NCBI RefSeq assembly: GCF_008727925.1
Contig: NZ_VTWT01000003.1
Coordinates: 372,001 to 436,000, forward strand
Origin: Adhaeribacter soli
GTDB lineage: Bacteria > Bacteroidota > Bacteroidia > Cytophagales > Hymenobacteraceae
DNA length: 64,000 nt
Reading direction: 5' to 3'
In this document: positions 9,384-18,838 of the stretch, in pieces
How the letters are laid out: each line of letters opens with the position of its first letter
Position numbering within the stretch: position 1 is the first letter of the stretch
Notes under the pieces: model-generated
Database searches by the model: none
Seen by the model: only the letters and a program-made list of their open reading frames with translations
Told to the model about the DNA's origin: nothing
Made by a program: the position numbers and the translations under genes

Positions 9384-9412
9384 AAAACCACAGCCCAGAG
9401 AGCTGTGGTTTT
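9384..9412 (-). terminator. Intrinsic terminator of the PKD-like T9SS protein gene
   Basis: AAAACCACAGC (9384-9394) pairs with GCTGTGGTTTT (9402-9412). Read on the minus strand it follows the stop codon at 9437 by about 25 bases. Confidence 0.85.
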
Positions 9413-9436
9413 CCTTCTTATTACTACTTAACTACC

Positions 9437-10984
9437 TTATTTTATGATGAGTTTCTGCACCATGGCCTCTTTCCCGGCTTTCAGGCTGATGAGGTAAATA
9501 CCAGGTCTCATGCCGTAAGCTTTGCCGTCGAGGCTGATCTCAGTGGTATTTCTTACTTCTTTGGTGTGCAGCACCCGGCCGCTGATGTCAGTAATCTGCA
9601 GGGTGGCAACTTCTACCGGCTGCTTGGTTCTTACGTTGAACACGCCGTCGGTGCTTGGGTTCGGATAAAGGGTCATACCACCTTCAGTTTTACCATTTGC
9701 GCTTACTCGGATCACTTTGCTGAACTCGTGAGCTCCGCTGAAATCCACCTGACGTAAGCGGTAGTAGTTGGCACCGTTGGCTGCTGTTTTATCCAGGAAG
9801 CTGTAGTTCATCTGGCGGCTGCTGGTTCCGTTACCTTTCACTGTACCAACAGTTTCGAAGGAACGGCCGTCGTTGCTACGCTGCACTTCAAAACGATCGT
9901 TGTCTTTCTCGGTGGCAGTGGCCCAGTTCAGGGAGATTCCTTCGGCAGAAGCAGCACCCTTAAAGCTTATCAGTTCTACCGGCAGCGGGTTAATGATGCC
10001 GCATTCTTCGTTTACGAACACATACTCAGTATCGGTTGCAGTGCCACAGTTGTTGGTTACCGTTACGCTTACATCACCTGGTTCAAAACCTGCATATACC
10101 GTGATGGAGTTGGTACCGTCGCCTGAATCGATGAACCAGTCGGCAGGTACGGTCCAGGTGTAAGTGGCGCCTGCCTGAGCAGGAGTGGTAAAGGTGTAAG
10201 GATCGTCGTTGAACGCACAAACAGTGTCTGGTCCGGCAATATTAGCGGTGATGGTGCAAACCGGTGGCGTTCCGCAATTGTTGTTCACGTCTACATCGAT
10301 GGCGTCGGAAGCGTTGGTGTTGCAGTAGCCTTTGTAGCCGCCTACGCCATTACCGTTGTTGCCTTTTCCTGGTTTGCCGGTATAAGTTGCTGTTACTGAA
10401 ACTTTACCGTCGGTAGCGCCTGGAGTTACTACAATTCTCTGAGTGCCTTGTCCGCTTACAATTACCCAGCCGGCAGGAACAGTCCAGTTGTAGTTGAAGT
10501 CGCCTTTGGTATTGCCTTTTCCGTTGCCTTTTCCTAAAGAGTCTGCCACATGAGCGGTGTAAGTCTGGTTAACATTCACGCAAACTGAATCAGGACCGTT
10601 TACATCTACAATAAAGCCTTTGCTTGGTTTAACCGGCAGGGTTGCTACTTTGGTGCCACAGATCGGATCGTTCACTTTCACTTTCATGGTTCCGCTTTTG
10701 GTACCTACTCTTACGGTTACGCAGTTGGTGCCTTGTCCGGAGATGATCTCCCAGCCGGTTGGTGGGTTGCCGGCGTGTGCTCTGGGAACATCCCACACAA
10801 AGGAGGTGTAGCCGCGGTCATTCTCGATGCAGTAGGTTTCGATGGTGCCCGGGCAGGGATGCTGGTTGCCTGTTATCGGACGTGGCTGCGAGGTGTTGCA
10901 GGGTCCATTGCTTTGGGCAACTGCGAGCTGGCTGGTAAAAAGAAACAGAATAAGATAAATAAACGGAAGTAGGTTTGTTTTCAT
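9437..10984 (-). CDS. Secreted PKD-like repeat protein with T9SS sorting domain
   Basis: The 515-residue product has a signal peptide (MKTNLLPFIYLILFLFTSQL, cleaved after AVAQ). Three PKD/Ig-like repeats follow, each with an almost identical tail of the form WxVPxGWxIxSGQGT plus a VTV strand. Gly/Lys/Asn-rich low-complexity linkers (KGNGKGNTKGD, GKPGKGNNGNGVGG) separate the repeats. A stretch after LPVELISFKG resembles the common Bacteroidota domain that precedes sorting signals. The last 80 residues form a T9SS type A domain (LYPNPSTDGVFNV, KAYGMRPGIYLISLKAG). It should be a surface-anchored or released adhesin-like structural protein; no catalytic site is seen. Terminator at 9384-9412. Confidence 0.88.
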   Translation of the reverse strand: MKTNLLPFIYLILFLFTSQLAVAQSNGPCNTSQPRPITGNQHPCPGTIETYCIENDRGYTSFVWDVPRAHAGNPPTGWEIISGQGTNCVTVRVGTKSGTMKVKVNDPICGTKVATLPVKPSKGFIVDVNGPDSVCVNVNQTYTAHVADSLGKGNGKGNTKGDFNYNWTVPAGWVIVSGQGTQRIVVTPGATDGKVSVTATYTGKPGKGNNGNGVGGYKGYCNTNASDAIDVDVNNNCGTPPVCTITANIAGPDTVCAFNDDPYTFTTPAQAGATYTWTVPADWFIDSGDGTNSITVYAGFEPGDVSVTVTNNCGTATDTEYVFVNEECGIINPLPVELISFKGAASAEGISLNWATATEKDNDRFEVQRSNDGRSFETVGTVKGNGTSSRQMNYSFLDKTAANGANYYRLRQVDFSGAHEFSKVIRVSANGKTEGGMTLYPNPSTDGVFNVRTKQPVEVATLQITDISGRVLHTKEVRNTTEISLDGKAYGMRPGIYLISLKAGKEAMVQKLIIK

Positions 10985-11545
10985 GGCTCGGAATAGTTAA
11001 AAAGCTTTTATTGAAAAACTTTTGGTTTAAGTGCTAAGTTTTGTTGTAATTTGCTTACAGGGGGTTTAACGCCGGGCCTTCTTAACGGTTGTTCAGATGA
11101 AACTTATAAGATTAATAATGCCATTTAAAAATTGAAAAAATACAATTTAATATGCTTTTGTAGGCATATAAGGCTTGTGAGGGCTGTAAAAAGCCAATGA
11201 GAGGGCCGCTCTTTACTGTTTGGAATCCTGGTATTTGCTACCTGAGATTGATTGAATTGTGGAAGGGTGAGGAAGGAGGCCCCAAAGTAGCGATTGAATA
11301 GGCTGTAAAGCGCGATGCTTAATTAAGTACAATTCGAGTGCTTTGAAAGCTGTTGCAATGGGGCATTCTTTAAAGTGAATGTATTCCTTTTATTTAAAGC
11401 AAATGCACCCGGGAATGGATTATCAGAGGCCGGTATCGGAGCTTAAGAACGCTAGCTTTTTGGCCTGAAAAGTAAAAACCTCTGACCGGAGCGGACAGAG
11501 GTTTTTTGTTTGGATGAGAGAGGTGGTGGCAGAGCAGTGTGTTCC
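10985..11545. other. Intergenic stretch, nothing but a terminator and a motif copy
   Basis: About 560 bases separate the PKD protein from the RND pump. I see no gene. The right part holds an AACGCTAGC motif (11448-11456) directly followed by the pump operon's terminator. Confidence 0.55.
11474..11507 (-). terminator. Intrinsic terminator of the RND efflux operon
   Basis: AAAAACCTCTG (11474-11484) pairs with CAGAGGTTTTT (11496-11506). It lies about 40 bases past the RND gene's stop codon on the minus strand. Confidence 0.85.
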
Positions 11546-14500
11546 TTAATGCGCGTAACCTTCGCCGTCGTGGTCGTAATCTACTTTCGGGTAAGTTTGC
11601 TGCAGTTCTGCCAGTTTCTTTTTTCCGTAAGCAAAGCGGGTAATTACCACGAATAATACCGGCACCACGAAGATCGCCAGGAAGGTGGCGGCCAGCATCC
11701 CGCCCACTACTGTCCAGCCGATGGTCTGGCGGGCTACGGCGCCGGCGCCTCCGGAGAAGGCCAGCGGCAACACGCCCAGAATAAAGGCCATGGAAGTCAT
11801 GATGATGGGGCGGAGGCGGAGTTTCACGGCATCGATGGTGGCTTCCAGCAGTTCCATGCCGTGGTCTACGCGTTCTTTGGCAAACTCCACGATCAGAATG
11901 GCGTTTTTCGCCGCCAGACCGATCAGGGTAATGAGACCGATCTGGGCGTACACGTTATTCGAAAGTTTCGGCAATAGCGTAAGGGCTAAAATAGCGCCGA
12001 AGGCTCCCAGCGGAACGGCCAGTAAAACTGAAAACGGTACCGACCAGCTTTCATAAAGGGCAGCCAGGAACAGGAATACCATTAAGATGGAAAGCGAGAA
12101 AATGATCACGGTCATGTTGCCGGAGGAAAGCTCTTCGCGGCTGAGGCCGGAGAATTCGTAGCCGTAGCCGGCCGGCAGCGTTTGGGCAGCTACTTCTTCC
12201 AGGGCGGCAAGGGCTTGTCCGGAACTGTAGCCCGGCGCGGCATTGCCGTTAATTTCGGTGCTCCGGAAAAGGTTGTAGTGCGAAATTACCGGGGCGCTTT
12301 CAATTATTTTGTGGGTTACCAGGGCGCTGAGCGGTACTTGTTCGCCCTGGCGGTTATTCACATAGAACTGACCCAGATCAGAAATGTCGTTGCGGTACAT
12401 GGTGTCGGCCTGGGCCACTACCCGGAAATTCCGGCCATAAATGGTAAAGTCGTTGATGTACTGGGAACCCATGTAGGCGCTCATCGTGGAGAAAACGTCG
12501 GATAGATTCACGCCCAGTTTCTTTACTTTTTCGCGGTCTACTTCTACCTGGTAGCCCGGCGTACTAGCAGTAAAGAACGAGAACGCTCCCGAGATTTCCG
12601 GACGTTTACGCACTTCGGCCAGAAAAGCCTGCACCGTGCGTTCAAAACCTTTAATATCGTCGGTGCTTTCGCGCTGCTGCAGCATGAAACTGAAACCGCC
12701 CGTCTGGCCCAGACCCGGAATGGCCGGCGGAGGCACAATTACCACGCTGGCGTCTTTAATGGTGGAGAACTTTCCGCGGAGCGCGCCCATAATGCCTTCG
12801 AGCTGCTGCTCCTTGTCTTTGCGTTCGTCCCAAGGCTTGAGCTGCACGAAGAAGGTACCGCTGTTCGATTTAATAGAGAAGTTAATTACGTTCAGACCGG
12901 CAATGGCCGAATAGTTGTTCACGCCTTTGGTGGTGCGCAACATTTCCGACATCTGCTCTAAAACGGCGGAAGTACGGTTGCTGGAGGCAGCCTGCGGCAA
13001 TTCGAACGAAACGAATAAACGGCCTTCGTCTTCCGTAGGAATAAAACCGGTTGGTTTGTTGGCAAATAATCCGAAGGTTCCGGCGTACAAGCAGGCCAGT
13101 AAAATGAGCACCAGCGGCGTGGCTTTTATGCTTTTTCGCACGCCCACCGAATAGTTTTCCGTGGTACGGGCAAACCACCGGTTAAACTTATAGAACCACT
13201 TGTTCAGGCCTTTCGAGTTTTCGTCGAGCTTCATGGGTTTCAGCATCATGGCGCATAGGGCCGGCGTTAAGGTAAGCGCTATAAACGCCGAAAGCAGCAC
13301 CGAAATGGCGATGGTAATGGCAAACTGCTGGTACAAACGCCCCACAATTCCCGGAATGAAACCTACCGGAATAAACACCGCCGCCAGAATTAAGGCAATG
13401 GCAATTACCGGCGCCGAAATATCCTTCATGGCTTGCAGGGTTGCTTCTTTGGCAGTCATGCCTTCGTGGTCGATGTAATGCTGCACGGCTTCCACTACCA
13501 CAATTGCATCGTCTACCACAATACCAATGGCCAGCACGAAACCGAATAAGGTAAGCGTGTTGATGGTGAAGTCAAGCGGAATGAAGAAGATGAAGGTTCC
13601 GATAATGGAAACCGGAATGGCCAGGATCGGAATGAGCGTGGCGCGCCAGTTCTGCAGGAAAAGGTACACCACAATAATTACCAGTATCAGCGCTTCGATG
13701 AAGGTCTTGATTACCTCTTTAATGGAAACCTCCACGACCGAAACCGACTCGAAGGAAACTTTGTAATCCATGTCGGCGGGGAAGGTTTTTTTGATCTGGC
13801 CCAGCGCGGCATAAACGCCATCGGCTGTTTCCAGGGCGTTACTTCCCGGCGCCTGGTAAATAAGCAGGAAGGTGGCCGGCTTGCCGTTCACGAACGATTG
13901 GCGGGTGTAGTTGAACTTACCTAGTTCCAGCCGCGCAATATCTCTCAGGTACACCAGAGAACCGTCTTCCGGCCGCGTGCGCACGATAATGTTTTCGAAT
14001 TCTTCCTGACTGGTAAGTTTGCCGTTTACGGTTATCGGGTACTCAAAAGCCTGCGAGGAATACTGCGGCGCACCGCCTACGGAGCCCGCTGCTACCTGCA
14101 CGTTCTGCTCGCGTAACGCGTTGGAAACATCGGCCGGCGTAATGCCCAGCTGCGACATCCGGTCCGGTTTCAACCAGATCCGCATCGAGAATTCTTCCCC
14201 TACGGTATTGATATCTCCTACACCCGGCACCCTTAATAAAGCGTCGCGGATGTAGATGTTGGTGTAGTTGTCGAGGAATTTAATGTCGTGGGTGCCGTTC
14301 GGGGAATAGAAGGTTACCACCATCATGATGGTCGGGTTCCGCTTCCGCACCGTTAAGCCCAAACGCCGTACTTCTTCCGGTAAGCGCGGTTCGGCAATGC
14401 TTACCCGGTTTTGCACGTCCAGGGTAGCAATGTCAATGTCGGTTCCCACCTCGAAGTTCACGTTCATGGACATTTGCCCGGTACTGGTGGAGTTGGAGGA

Positions 14501-14737
14501 AAGATAGGTCATGCCGGGCGTACCGTTCACCTGCGTTTCCACGGGCGTGGTTACGGTCTGTTCTACCGTTTGCGCGTCGGCGCCGGTGTAATTTCCGTTA
14601 ATGGAAACTACCGGTGGCGTAATGTTCGGGTACTGGCTCACCGGCAAGTTCAGGATGGCCAGCGTACCGCAAATTACCAGTACCAGCGAGATCACAATGG
14701 ACGTGACGGGCCGTCTTATAAATACTTCTGATATCAT
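11546..14737 (-). CDS. RND multidrug efflux pump, HAE1 (AcrB/MexB) family inner-membrane subunit
   Basis: The 1063-residue protein has full AcrB-type length: one N-terminal helix, a large periplasmic porter/docking domain, a helix block, a second periplasmic loop and a final helix block. The proton-relay Asp pair lies in the GIVVDDAIVVVEAV helix near residue 405. The N-terminus (FIRRPVTSIVISLVLVICG) and the LPVSQYPNITPPVV segment are diagnostic of the HAE1 group. It should exchange protons for drugs or other amphiphiles and deliver them to the TolC-like channel. It is the last gene of a minus-strand operon (TetR, TolC, adaptor, pump). The 386-bp gap before it holds two inverted repeats that may interrupt cotranscription. 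Confidence 0.96.
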   Translation of the reverse strand: MISEVFIRRPVTSIVISLVLVICGTLAILNLPVSQYPNITPPVVSINGNYTGADAQTVEQTVTTPVETQVNGTPGMTYLSSNSTSTGQMSMNVNFEVGTDIDIATLDVQNRVSIAEPRLPEEVRRLGLTVRKRNPTIMMVVTFYSPNGTHDIKFLDNYTNIYIRDALLRVPGVGDINTVGEEFSMRIWLKPDRMSQLGITPADVSNALREQNVQVAAGSVGGAPQYSSQAFEYPITVNGKLTSQEEFENIIVRTRPEDGSLVYLRDIARLELGKFNYTRQSFVNGKPATFLLIYQAPGSNALETADGVYAALGQIKKTFPADMDYKVSFESVSVVEVSIKEVIKTFIEALILVIIVVYLFLQNWRATLIPILAIPVSIIGTFIFFIPLDFTINTLTLFGFVLAIGIVVDDAIVVVEAVQHYIDHEGMTAKEATLQAMKDISAPVIAIALILAAVFIPVGFIPGIVGRLYQQFAITIAISVLLSAFIALTLTPALCAMMLKPMKLDENSKGLNKWFYKFNRWFARTTENYSVGVRKSIKATPLVLILLACLYAGTFGLFANKPTGFIPTEDEGRLFVSFELPQAASSNRTSAVLEQMSEMLRTTKGVNNYSAIAGLNVINFSIKSNSGTFFVQLKPWDERKDKEQQLEGIMGALRGKFSTIKDASVVIVPPPAIPGLGQTGGFSFMLQQRESTDDIKGFERTVQAFLAEVRKRPEISGAFSFFTASTPGYQVEVDREKVKKLGVNLSDVFSTMSAYMGSQYINDFTIYGRNFRVVAQADTMYRNDISDLGQFYVNNRQGEQVPLSALVTHKIIESAPVISHYNLFRSTEINGNAAPGYSSGQALAALEEVAAQTLPAGYGYEFSGLSREELSSGNMTVIIFSLSILMVFLFLAALYESWSVPFSVLLAVPLGAFGAILALTLLPKLSNNVYAQIGLITLIGLAAKNAILIVEFAKERVDHGMELLEATIDAVKLRLRPIIMTSMAFILGVLPLAFSGGAGAVARQTIGWTVVGGMLAATFLAIFVVPVLFVVITRFAYGKKKLAELQQTYPKVDYDHDGEGYAH

Positions 14738-14834
14738 TTGTTTTCTTTTCGCTTCTTAATTCAATGTGCTTCCGGTACTTCTTGGCCCGAAAGCCTATCG
14801 TTTTTCTAGTGTTCCGGCAGGCCGTTTTTTTAGT

Positions 14835-14923
14835 CGTCATTCCGAGCAACGCCGAGGAATCTTATGGGGCCATTATCTTGATGCAGGCTTGATAAGTTTC
14901 ATTGGTTGGCGCTCGGGATGACG
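14835..14923. repeat. Inverted repeat with CGTCATTCCGAGC ends
   Basis: CGTCATTCCGAGC (14835-14847) is matched by GCTCGGGATGACG (14911-14923), one mismatch. The element spans 89 bp. Confidence 0.75.
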
Positions 14924-14992
14924 CAATGCTTTGTTTTTCAATAGTTGGTTTCAGACTTTTCAGGCCTGAAAGCATAGCCTTTGTGCTGCTTT

Positions 14993-15118
14993 AAACCCCG
15001 CCCCTAGCCCCTCCGGGGAGGGGAATTGGAATACGTGACTTTTAAATCGAAATCAAATCAAATTCAATTTCACGTTACCCGATAATTCCCCTCCCCGGAG
15101 GGGCTAGGGGTGGGGTTT
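14993..15118. repeat. Inverted repeat with 35-bp GC-rich arms (MITE-like)
   Basis: Bases 14993-15027 and 15084-15118 are reverse complements over 35 bp with one mismatch. Arms contain CCCCTAGCCCCTCCGGGGAG. The 56-bp centre is AT-rich. Confidence 0.85.
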
Positions 15119-15123
15119 CATTT

Positions 15124-16263
15124 CTACTTCCCTTGTGGCGGGCCTTGGGGTTGCGGCTGACCGAGCGTGATCTTGGCGTTCGGTCGGAGTTTCTGGGTGC
15201 CTTCCACTACTATTTTATCGCCGGGTTTCAGGCCTTCGCGCACTACAATTTTATTATGGACCTTGGTGCCTAAGCCTATCTTCTGCTGCACCACCGAATC
15301 GCCCTGAATTTTATAAGCGTAGTATTCGCCCATTTGCTCGGTTAGTGCCGTTTGCGGAATTACCAGCTGGCGGCCGATGTCCTGGTTGCGGACGCGGAGC
15401 ACTACGGTCATGCCGGCAATGAGCTGGCGTTCCGGGTTTGGGAAACTTACGCGCACGGTAATGGTTCCGGTCTGGCGGTTCACGGCGCGGTCGATGGCTG
15501 CGAGCTTGCCGGGATATTTGTAAACCGAATTGTCGGAAAACTGAATGGTGAAGGTGGAATCGGATGCACTTTGCTGGTTTTGTATTCGGGTGAAGCGCGG
15601 GATTTCTTTTTCGTTGATCACAATGTCTACCGAGATCGGGTCTTCGGCTGAAATGGTGTTCAGCAAGGTTGTGCCCGGCGAAACCTGCGCTCCGACTTTT
15701 ACCTGCGAAATGCCTATCGTTCCGGACATGGGGGCGGTAATTAGCGAATAGCTTAACTCGTTGGCAGCACTGGAAACGCCGGCTTTGGCGGCGGCTACCT
15801 GGGCCTTCGCGGTTTCCAGGTCGGTGCGGGCGTAATCTACGCGCTGGCGGGCAATGGCATCCTGCCTGGCAAGGTTTTCATAACGTTCCAGGTCCTGACG
15901 CATTTTTTCCAGGTTGGCCTGGGCGCTTCTTAAGCTGGCCTGGGCTTGGTTGTAACTGGCCTGGTAGCGGGTGCGGTCTATTTCGTAGAGCTTCTGGCCT
16001 TTGCTTACTTTCTGGCCGTCCTGCACATAAATGTTGGTAATGTAGCCGGTAACCTGGGCCCGTAATTCTACTTCCTGCAAGGGTACTACGGTGCCGGGGT
16101 AGGTATCGGTGCCTACTACATTTTCTTCGGAAACGGTATAAGCGGTTACCGGCACGGGGGCATTCATGGGGTTCTGGCCTTGCTGCGCGTCTTTTTTGCC
16201 GCAACTATAAAGCAAGGCAACGCTTAAGATTCCGGCCGAAAGGTTGTATAAGTTTATTTTCAT
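15124..16263 (-). CDS. Efflux RND periplasmic adaptor subunit (membrane fusion protein)
   Basis: The 379-residue lipoprotein has a signal with lipobox LLYSC (Cys at residue 21). It then shows the adaptor order: a biotinyl-lipoyl half motif (ELRAQVTGYITNIYVQDGQKVSKGQ), an alpha-helical hairpin rich in Gln/Ala (about residues 100-165), the second lipoyl half (APMSGTIGISQVKVGAQVSPG), a beta-barrel and a membrane-proximal domain. It bridges the inner-membrane pump and the TolC-like channel. The gene starts 8 bases after the TolC gene ends, so the two are certainly cotranscribed. The Pro/Gln-rich C-terminus (GQPQPQGPPQGK) is typical of Bacteroidota adaptors. Confidence 0.95.
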   Translation of the reverse strand: MKINLYNLSAGILSVALLYSCGKKDAQQGQNPMNAPVPVTAYTVSEENVVGTDTYPGTVVPLQEVELRAQVTGYITNIYVQDGQKVSKGQKLYEIDRTRYQASYNQAQASLRSAQANLEKMRQDLERYENLARQDAIARQRVDYARTDLETAKAQVAAAKAGVSSAANELSYSLITAPMSGTIGISQVKVGAQVSPGTTLLNTISAEDPISVDIVINEKEIPRFTRIQNQQSASDSTFTIQFSDNSVYKYPGKLAAIDRAVNRQTGTITVRVSFPNPERQLIAGMTVVLRVRNQDIGRQLVIPQTALTEQMGEYYAYKIQGDSVVQQKIGLGTKVHNKIVVREGLKPGDKIVVEGTQKLRPNAKITLGQPQPQGPPQGK

Positions 16264-16271
16264 GGGTCAGG

Positions 16272-17627
16272 TTATTTCGATTCGTAGGCAGCTACGTTTA
16301 TGGTTCCGGTTACGCGTTCCACTTCCAGTTTGCTGGTAAGCACCCGGTAAAGCGCATTGTAATAATTCAGCTGGGTGGCCCGGATCTCGGCTTCGGCCAG
16401 AATCAGGTCGAGGTAAGGTTTAATGCCTTCGTCGTATTGCAACTTAATAATGCGGTACACGTCTTCGGCAACCTGCACGTTGTGCTGCACGGTTTTCAGC
16501 TCGTACAGATCGCTGCGGTAGGTGGCCATTGCCGCTTCGTATTCGGTATTGATGCGGTTTTTGATGTTGGCAATGTCGAGGTCGAGGCGTTTGTCCAGCA
16601 GCTGCGCGCGGCGCAGGTTTTGCAGGCGGCGCGTACCCGTAAACAAGGGCACCGACATCCGTAGGCCAATAGGCGAGTTGGGGTAAGACTGTTTGTAGAG
16701 CTGCTGAAAATCGTTGTTCTGGTACACAATATTGTAGCTGTAGTACGCCGAAAAGCTGGGCATGAAACTCCATTTGTAATAATTTACCGAAAGCTCCTGG
16801 ATCTGTTTCTGGGTTTGCAGCTGCTGGAACTCGATGCGGTTGGCATAGCTGACCGGCTGCAGGGTATCTGCGAGCATGTGGTGCTGCATTTCTACCGGAT
16901 TAAAAGCGATCTGAAGTTCTTTTTCGGCGGGATAACCGATCAGCTCTTTCAGGAATACATACTTCGGCCGGATTGCTTCGAGGGTACGTTTGCGGGTGCT
17001 GCGCACGTTGGTAAGCGAAATGTCGGCGCGTTGCCAGTCGGTTTTATCTACCAGGCCCTGTTCGTATTGGGCCCGCGCATCTTTCAGTTGTTTTTCCTGC
17101 CGGATAATGTCCTGATCCAGGATCTTAAGCTGCTCCTGCGATAAAAGCACATCGTAAAAGGCCCGGCTCACGTTTACCACGATGTCGATCTTTTCGTTGT
17201 AGGTGTTCTGTTTGCTTTGCAACCGCACGTACCGGCTGCCCCGGGAAGCAAAAAAAACATCGTTGTTAAAAATTACCTGGTCGGCAACCAGCGAAAGGTT
17301 AGAGCTATTAACCGTACCGATCTGGCGCGGCACCAGCACGCCGGCCTCGTTCGGGAAAATCGTAACCGGCATTTTCAGGTAGTGCTGCAGGTTAGCGGCA
17401 ACGCCCAATTGCGGAAACCAGTCGGCCAGGGCCGCTTTAATTTCGCGTTCGGTAATCTGCTCATCCAGGTAAGCCTGCTGCACCGATGGTTTGTTTTTCA
17501 GGGCGTAGGCAATGCATTGATCCAGGGTGAGGGCCTCGGCCGGCGGGGGCGTTTGCTGGGCTTCCGCCTGAAAAGGGATAAGCGCGCCGGCAAAAAGCAG
17601 GATGCGTAAGCGTTTAACTATTTTCAT
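16272..17627 (-). CDS. TolC family outer-membrane efflux protein
   Basis: I place the start at the internal Met (17627), because MKIVKRLRILLFAGALIPF followed by QAEAQQ is a clean signal peptide; the upstream ATG at 17642 would add five residues. The mature protein has the two-fold TolC repeat of helices and strands: LTLDQCIAYALKNKPSVQQA opens repeat one and the C-terminal EGIKPYLDLILAEAEIRATQ helix closes repeat two. It forms the outer-membrane exit duct for the pump encoded two genes downstream. It sits between the TetR gene and the adaptor gene. Confidence 0.94.
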   Translation of the reverse strand: MKIVKRLRILLFAGALIPFQAEAQQTPPPAEALTLDQCIAYALKNKPSVQQAYLDEQITEREIKAALADWFPQLGVAANLQHYLKMPVTIFPNEAGVLVPRQIGTVNSSNLSLVADQVIFNNDVFFASRGSRYVRLQSKQNTYNEKIDIVVNVSRAFYDVLLSQEQLKILDQDIIRQEKQLKDARAQYEQGLVDKTDWQRADISLTNVRSTRKRTLEAIRPKYVFLKELIGYPAEKELQIAFNPVEMQHHMLADTLQPVSYANRIEFQQLQTQKQIQELSVNYYKWSFMPSFSAYYSYNIVYQNNDFQQLYKQSYPNSPIGLRMSVPLFTGTRRLQNLRRAQLLDKRLDLDIANIKNRINTEYEAAMATYRSDLYELKTVQHNVQVAEDVYRIIKLQYDEGIKPYLDLILAEAEIRATQLNYYNALYRVLTSKLEVERVTGTINVAAYESK

Positions 17628-17716
17628 ACCGAAGCGCTGCATTTATAAGTTTGTTTCATGGTGGTTGGTTCTAAAAAACAGTAGCCGAAACGCTATCAGA
17701 ATACTGTTAAAAAGGT

Positions 17717-18295
17717 TTATTGTTTTATGCCGTCCCAGATTACCTGCGCAACCTGCTGCAATTCCGTTTCGCCGATTTCTACTTTTTTGGTTAGCGAAAC
17801 TTTGGCAGTAGTTACCACGCTGCTGTGTACCAGAATGCTCATCAGTTTCAGGTTCATTTGTTTCAGTACGCCGGTTTCAATGCCCGTTTTCAGGAATTGC
17901 GCAATGATGTTCTGGCAGCGGTCGTTCTCTTTCTCGGGGCAGCGTTCGTAATACGGCGAATTCACGAACTGCTCGATAAAATAAAGGGCGTTCGGGTTTT
18001 GGACGTAAAAATGATAGTGTTTTTTCCAGAAGGTGAAGAAGCGGCTTTCAAAGTCCCGGGTTTCGTCATCGCCGTCGAGCATGGTCTTGAACATGCGACT
18101 CCGTAAATAGCCGTGCAACGCAATGATCAGCGTATCCTTGCTGTCGAAATAATGGTAAATGGTACCCGCCGCTACGCCCGCTTTTTTGGCTACCAGACTC
18201 ATGGGCGTGCCGTGGAAACCATTCTCGCGCACCAGCTCTAAGGTACTTTCAAAAATGGCCTTTTTCTTCTCCGCAAGTATCTCTTCCTGACTCAT
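17717..18295 (-). CDS. TetR/AcrR family transcriptional regulator of the efflux operon
   Basis: The start at 18295 (MSQEEILAEKKKAIFESTLE) gives a 192-residue protein of normal TetR length; a longer open frame to 18445 adds 50 residues of unrelated character. The N-terminal helix-turn-helix lies at about residues 33-52 (LVAKKAGVAAGTIYHYF), and the rest is the ligand-binding all-helical domain. The gene heads the efflux operon, the usual arrangement in which the regulator represses itself and the pump until a substrate binds. A TGAACGTTCA palindrome 13 bases upstream of the start is a likely operator. Confidence 0.92.
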   Translation of the reverse strand: MSQEEILAEKKKAIFESTLELVRENGFHGTPMSLVAKKAGVAAGTIYHYFDSKDTLIIALHGYLRSRMFKTMLDGDDETRDFESRFFTFWKKHYHFYVQNPNALYFIEQFVNSPYYERCPEKENDRCQNIIAQFLKTGIETGVLKQMNLKLMSILVHSSVVTTAKVSLTKKVEIGETELQQVAQVIWDGIKQ

Positions 18296-18307
18296 GTTTT
18301 TCCCAAT

Positions 18308-18317
18308 TGAACGTTCA
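18308..18317. promoter_or_regulatory. Putative TetR operator palindrome
   Basis: The 10-bp perfect palindrome TGAACGTTCA, flanked by AAT and TTC, lies immediately upstream of the regulator's start codon. AcrR-type repressors in Bacteroidota often bind GAATGAACGTTCA-like palindromes; occupancy here is inference. Confidence 0.5.
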
Positions 18318-18598
18318 TTCGGTAGGCAAAGTAAAGCAGGATTTCCCGGAAAATTTAGGAATTGCAGGAATTTTGATCGTAAGTGATTGATTGTTAGGTA
18401 GTATATTTTGGGAAACCGTAGTCCGTAAGCTAAAGCAGACGGCAATGAATTTGGGGATGGTTGGAAAAAGGTTGGGCTGCCTTTTTACTCCGGAAATGCT
18501 ATCGTTTTACGGACTAAAGTCCGTGCGGGCGGCTCCATTTTAAAGCATCCGTAGCGTAGGGTTTAAGCTTTAAGCTTATGCCGTTTGTCTGATAAATT

Positions 18599-18749
18599 CC
18601 GTTGACTAAAGTCAACGGCAATGGATAACAATGTGTTTACAGGTGATCTTAAACTTTTAAAGTTGTTACTTATAACTTCAAGGCACCTCACAAGTAGTAA
18701 ACTTATTTCTGATTATTCTAAATCTATTGCCGTTGACTTTAGTCAACGG
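18599..18749. repeat. Inner inverted pair of CCGTTGACT palindromes
   Basis: CCGTTGACTAAAGTCAACGG at 18599-18618 and CCGTTGACTTTAGTCAACGG at 18730-18749 are each palindromic and are exact reverse complements of one another. GCAATGG follows the first and CTATTGC precedes the second, giving the inverted ends of a 151-bp unit. Confidence 0.75.
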
Positions 18750-18822
18750 AAGTTTTGGAAAGCAGGAAAAAGAAAATTCATAGCCGTCTGCTTTAACTGA
18801 CGGGCTGCTGGCGGAAAATTTG

Positions 18823-18830
18823 TAGCTTCG
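18823..18830 (+). promoter_or_regulatory. Possible rluF -7 box TAGCTTCG
   Basis: This is a near match to TAnnTTTG 8 bases before the start codon. If used, the transcript would be almost leaderless. Confidence 0.3.
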
Positions 18831-18838
18831 CCTGAATC

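Larger units (their letters stand above)
8891..9436. other. Intergenic stretch with REP-like palindrome pair
   Basis: No gene is supported. The stretch holds two related palindromes (9104-9123 and 9239-9260), a segment between them with short CACAAC/ATTGTG repeats, and the terminator of the downstream minus-strand gene at 9384-9412. Small open frames through the palindromes are not protein-like. Confidence 0.6.
14738..15123. other. Repeat-filled gap inside the efflux operon
   Basis: This non-coding gap separates the adaptor gene from the pump gene. It contains two unrelated inverted-repeat elements (14835-14923 and 14993-15118) and copies of a CCTATCGTTTTT-like motif near 14790. Confidence 0.7.
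18296..18838. other. Intergenic stretch with nested REP-like palindromes
   Basis: There is no gene between the regulator and rluF. Several palindromes of two related families occur: CCGTAAGCTAAAGCAGACGG (18423-18442), ACGGACTAAAGTCCGT (18509-18524), CCGTTGACT pairs at 18599-18618 and 18730-18749, and CCGTCTGCTTTAACTGACGG (18784-18803). The outer pair is inverted, so the block could be one composite element of about 380 bp. Confidence 0.65.
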
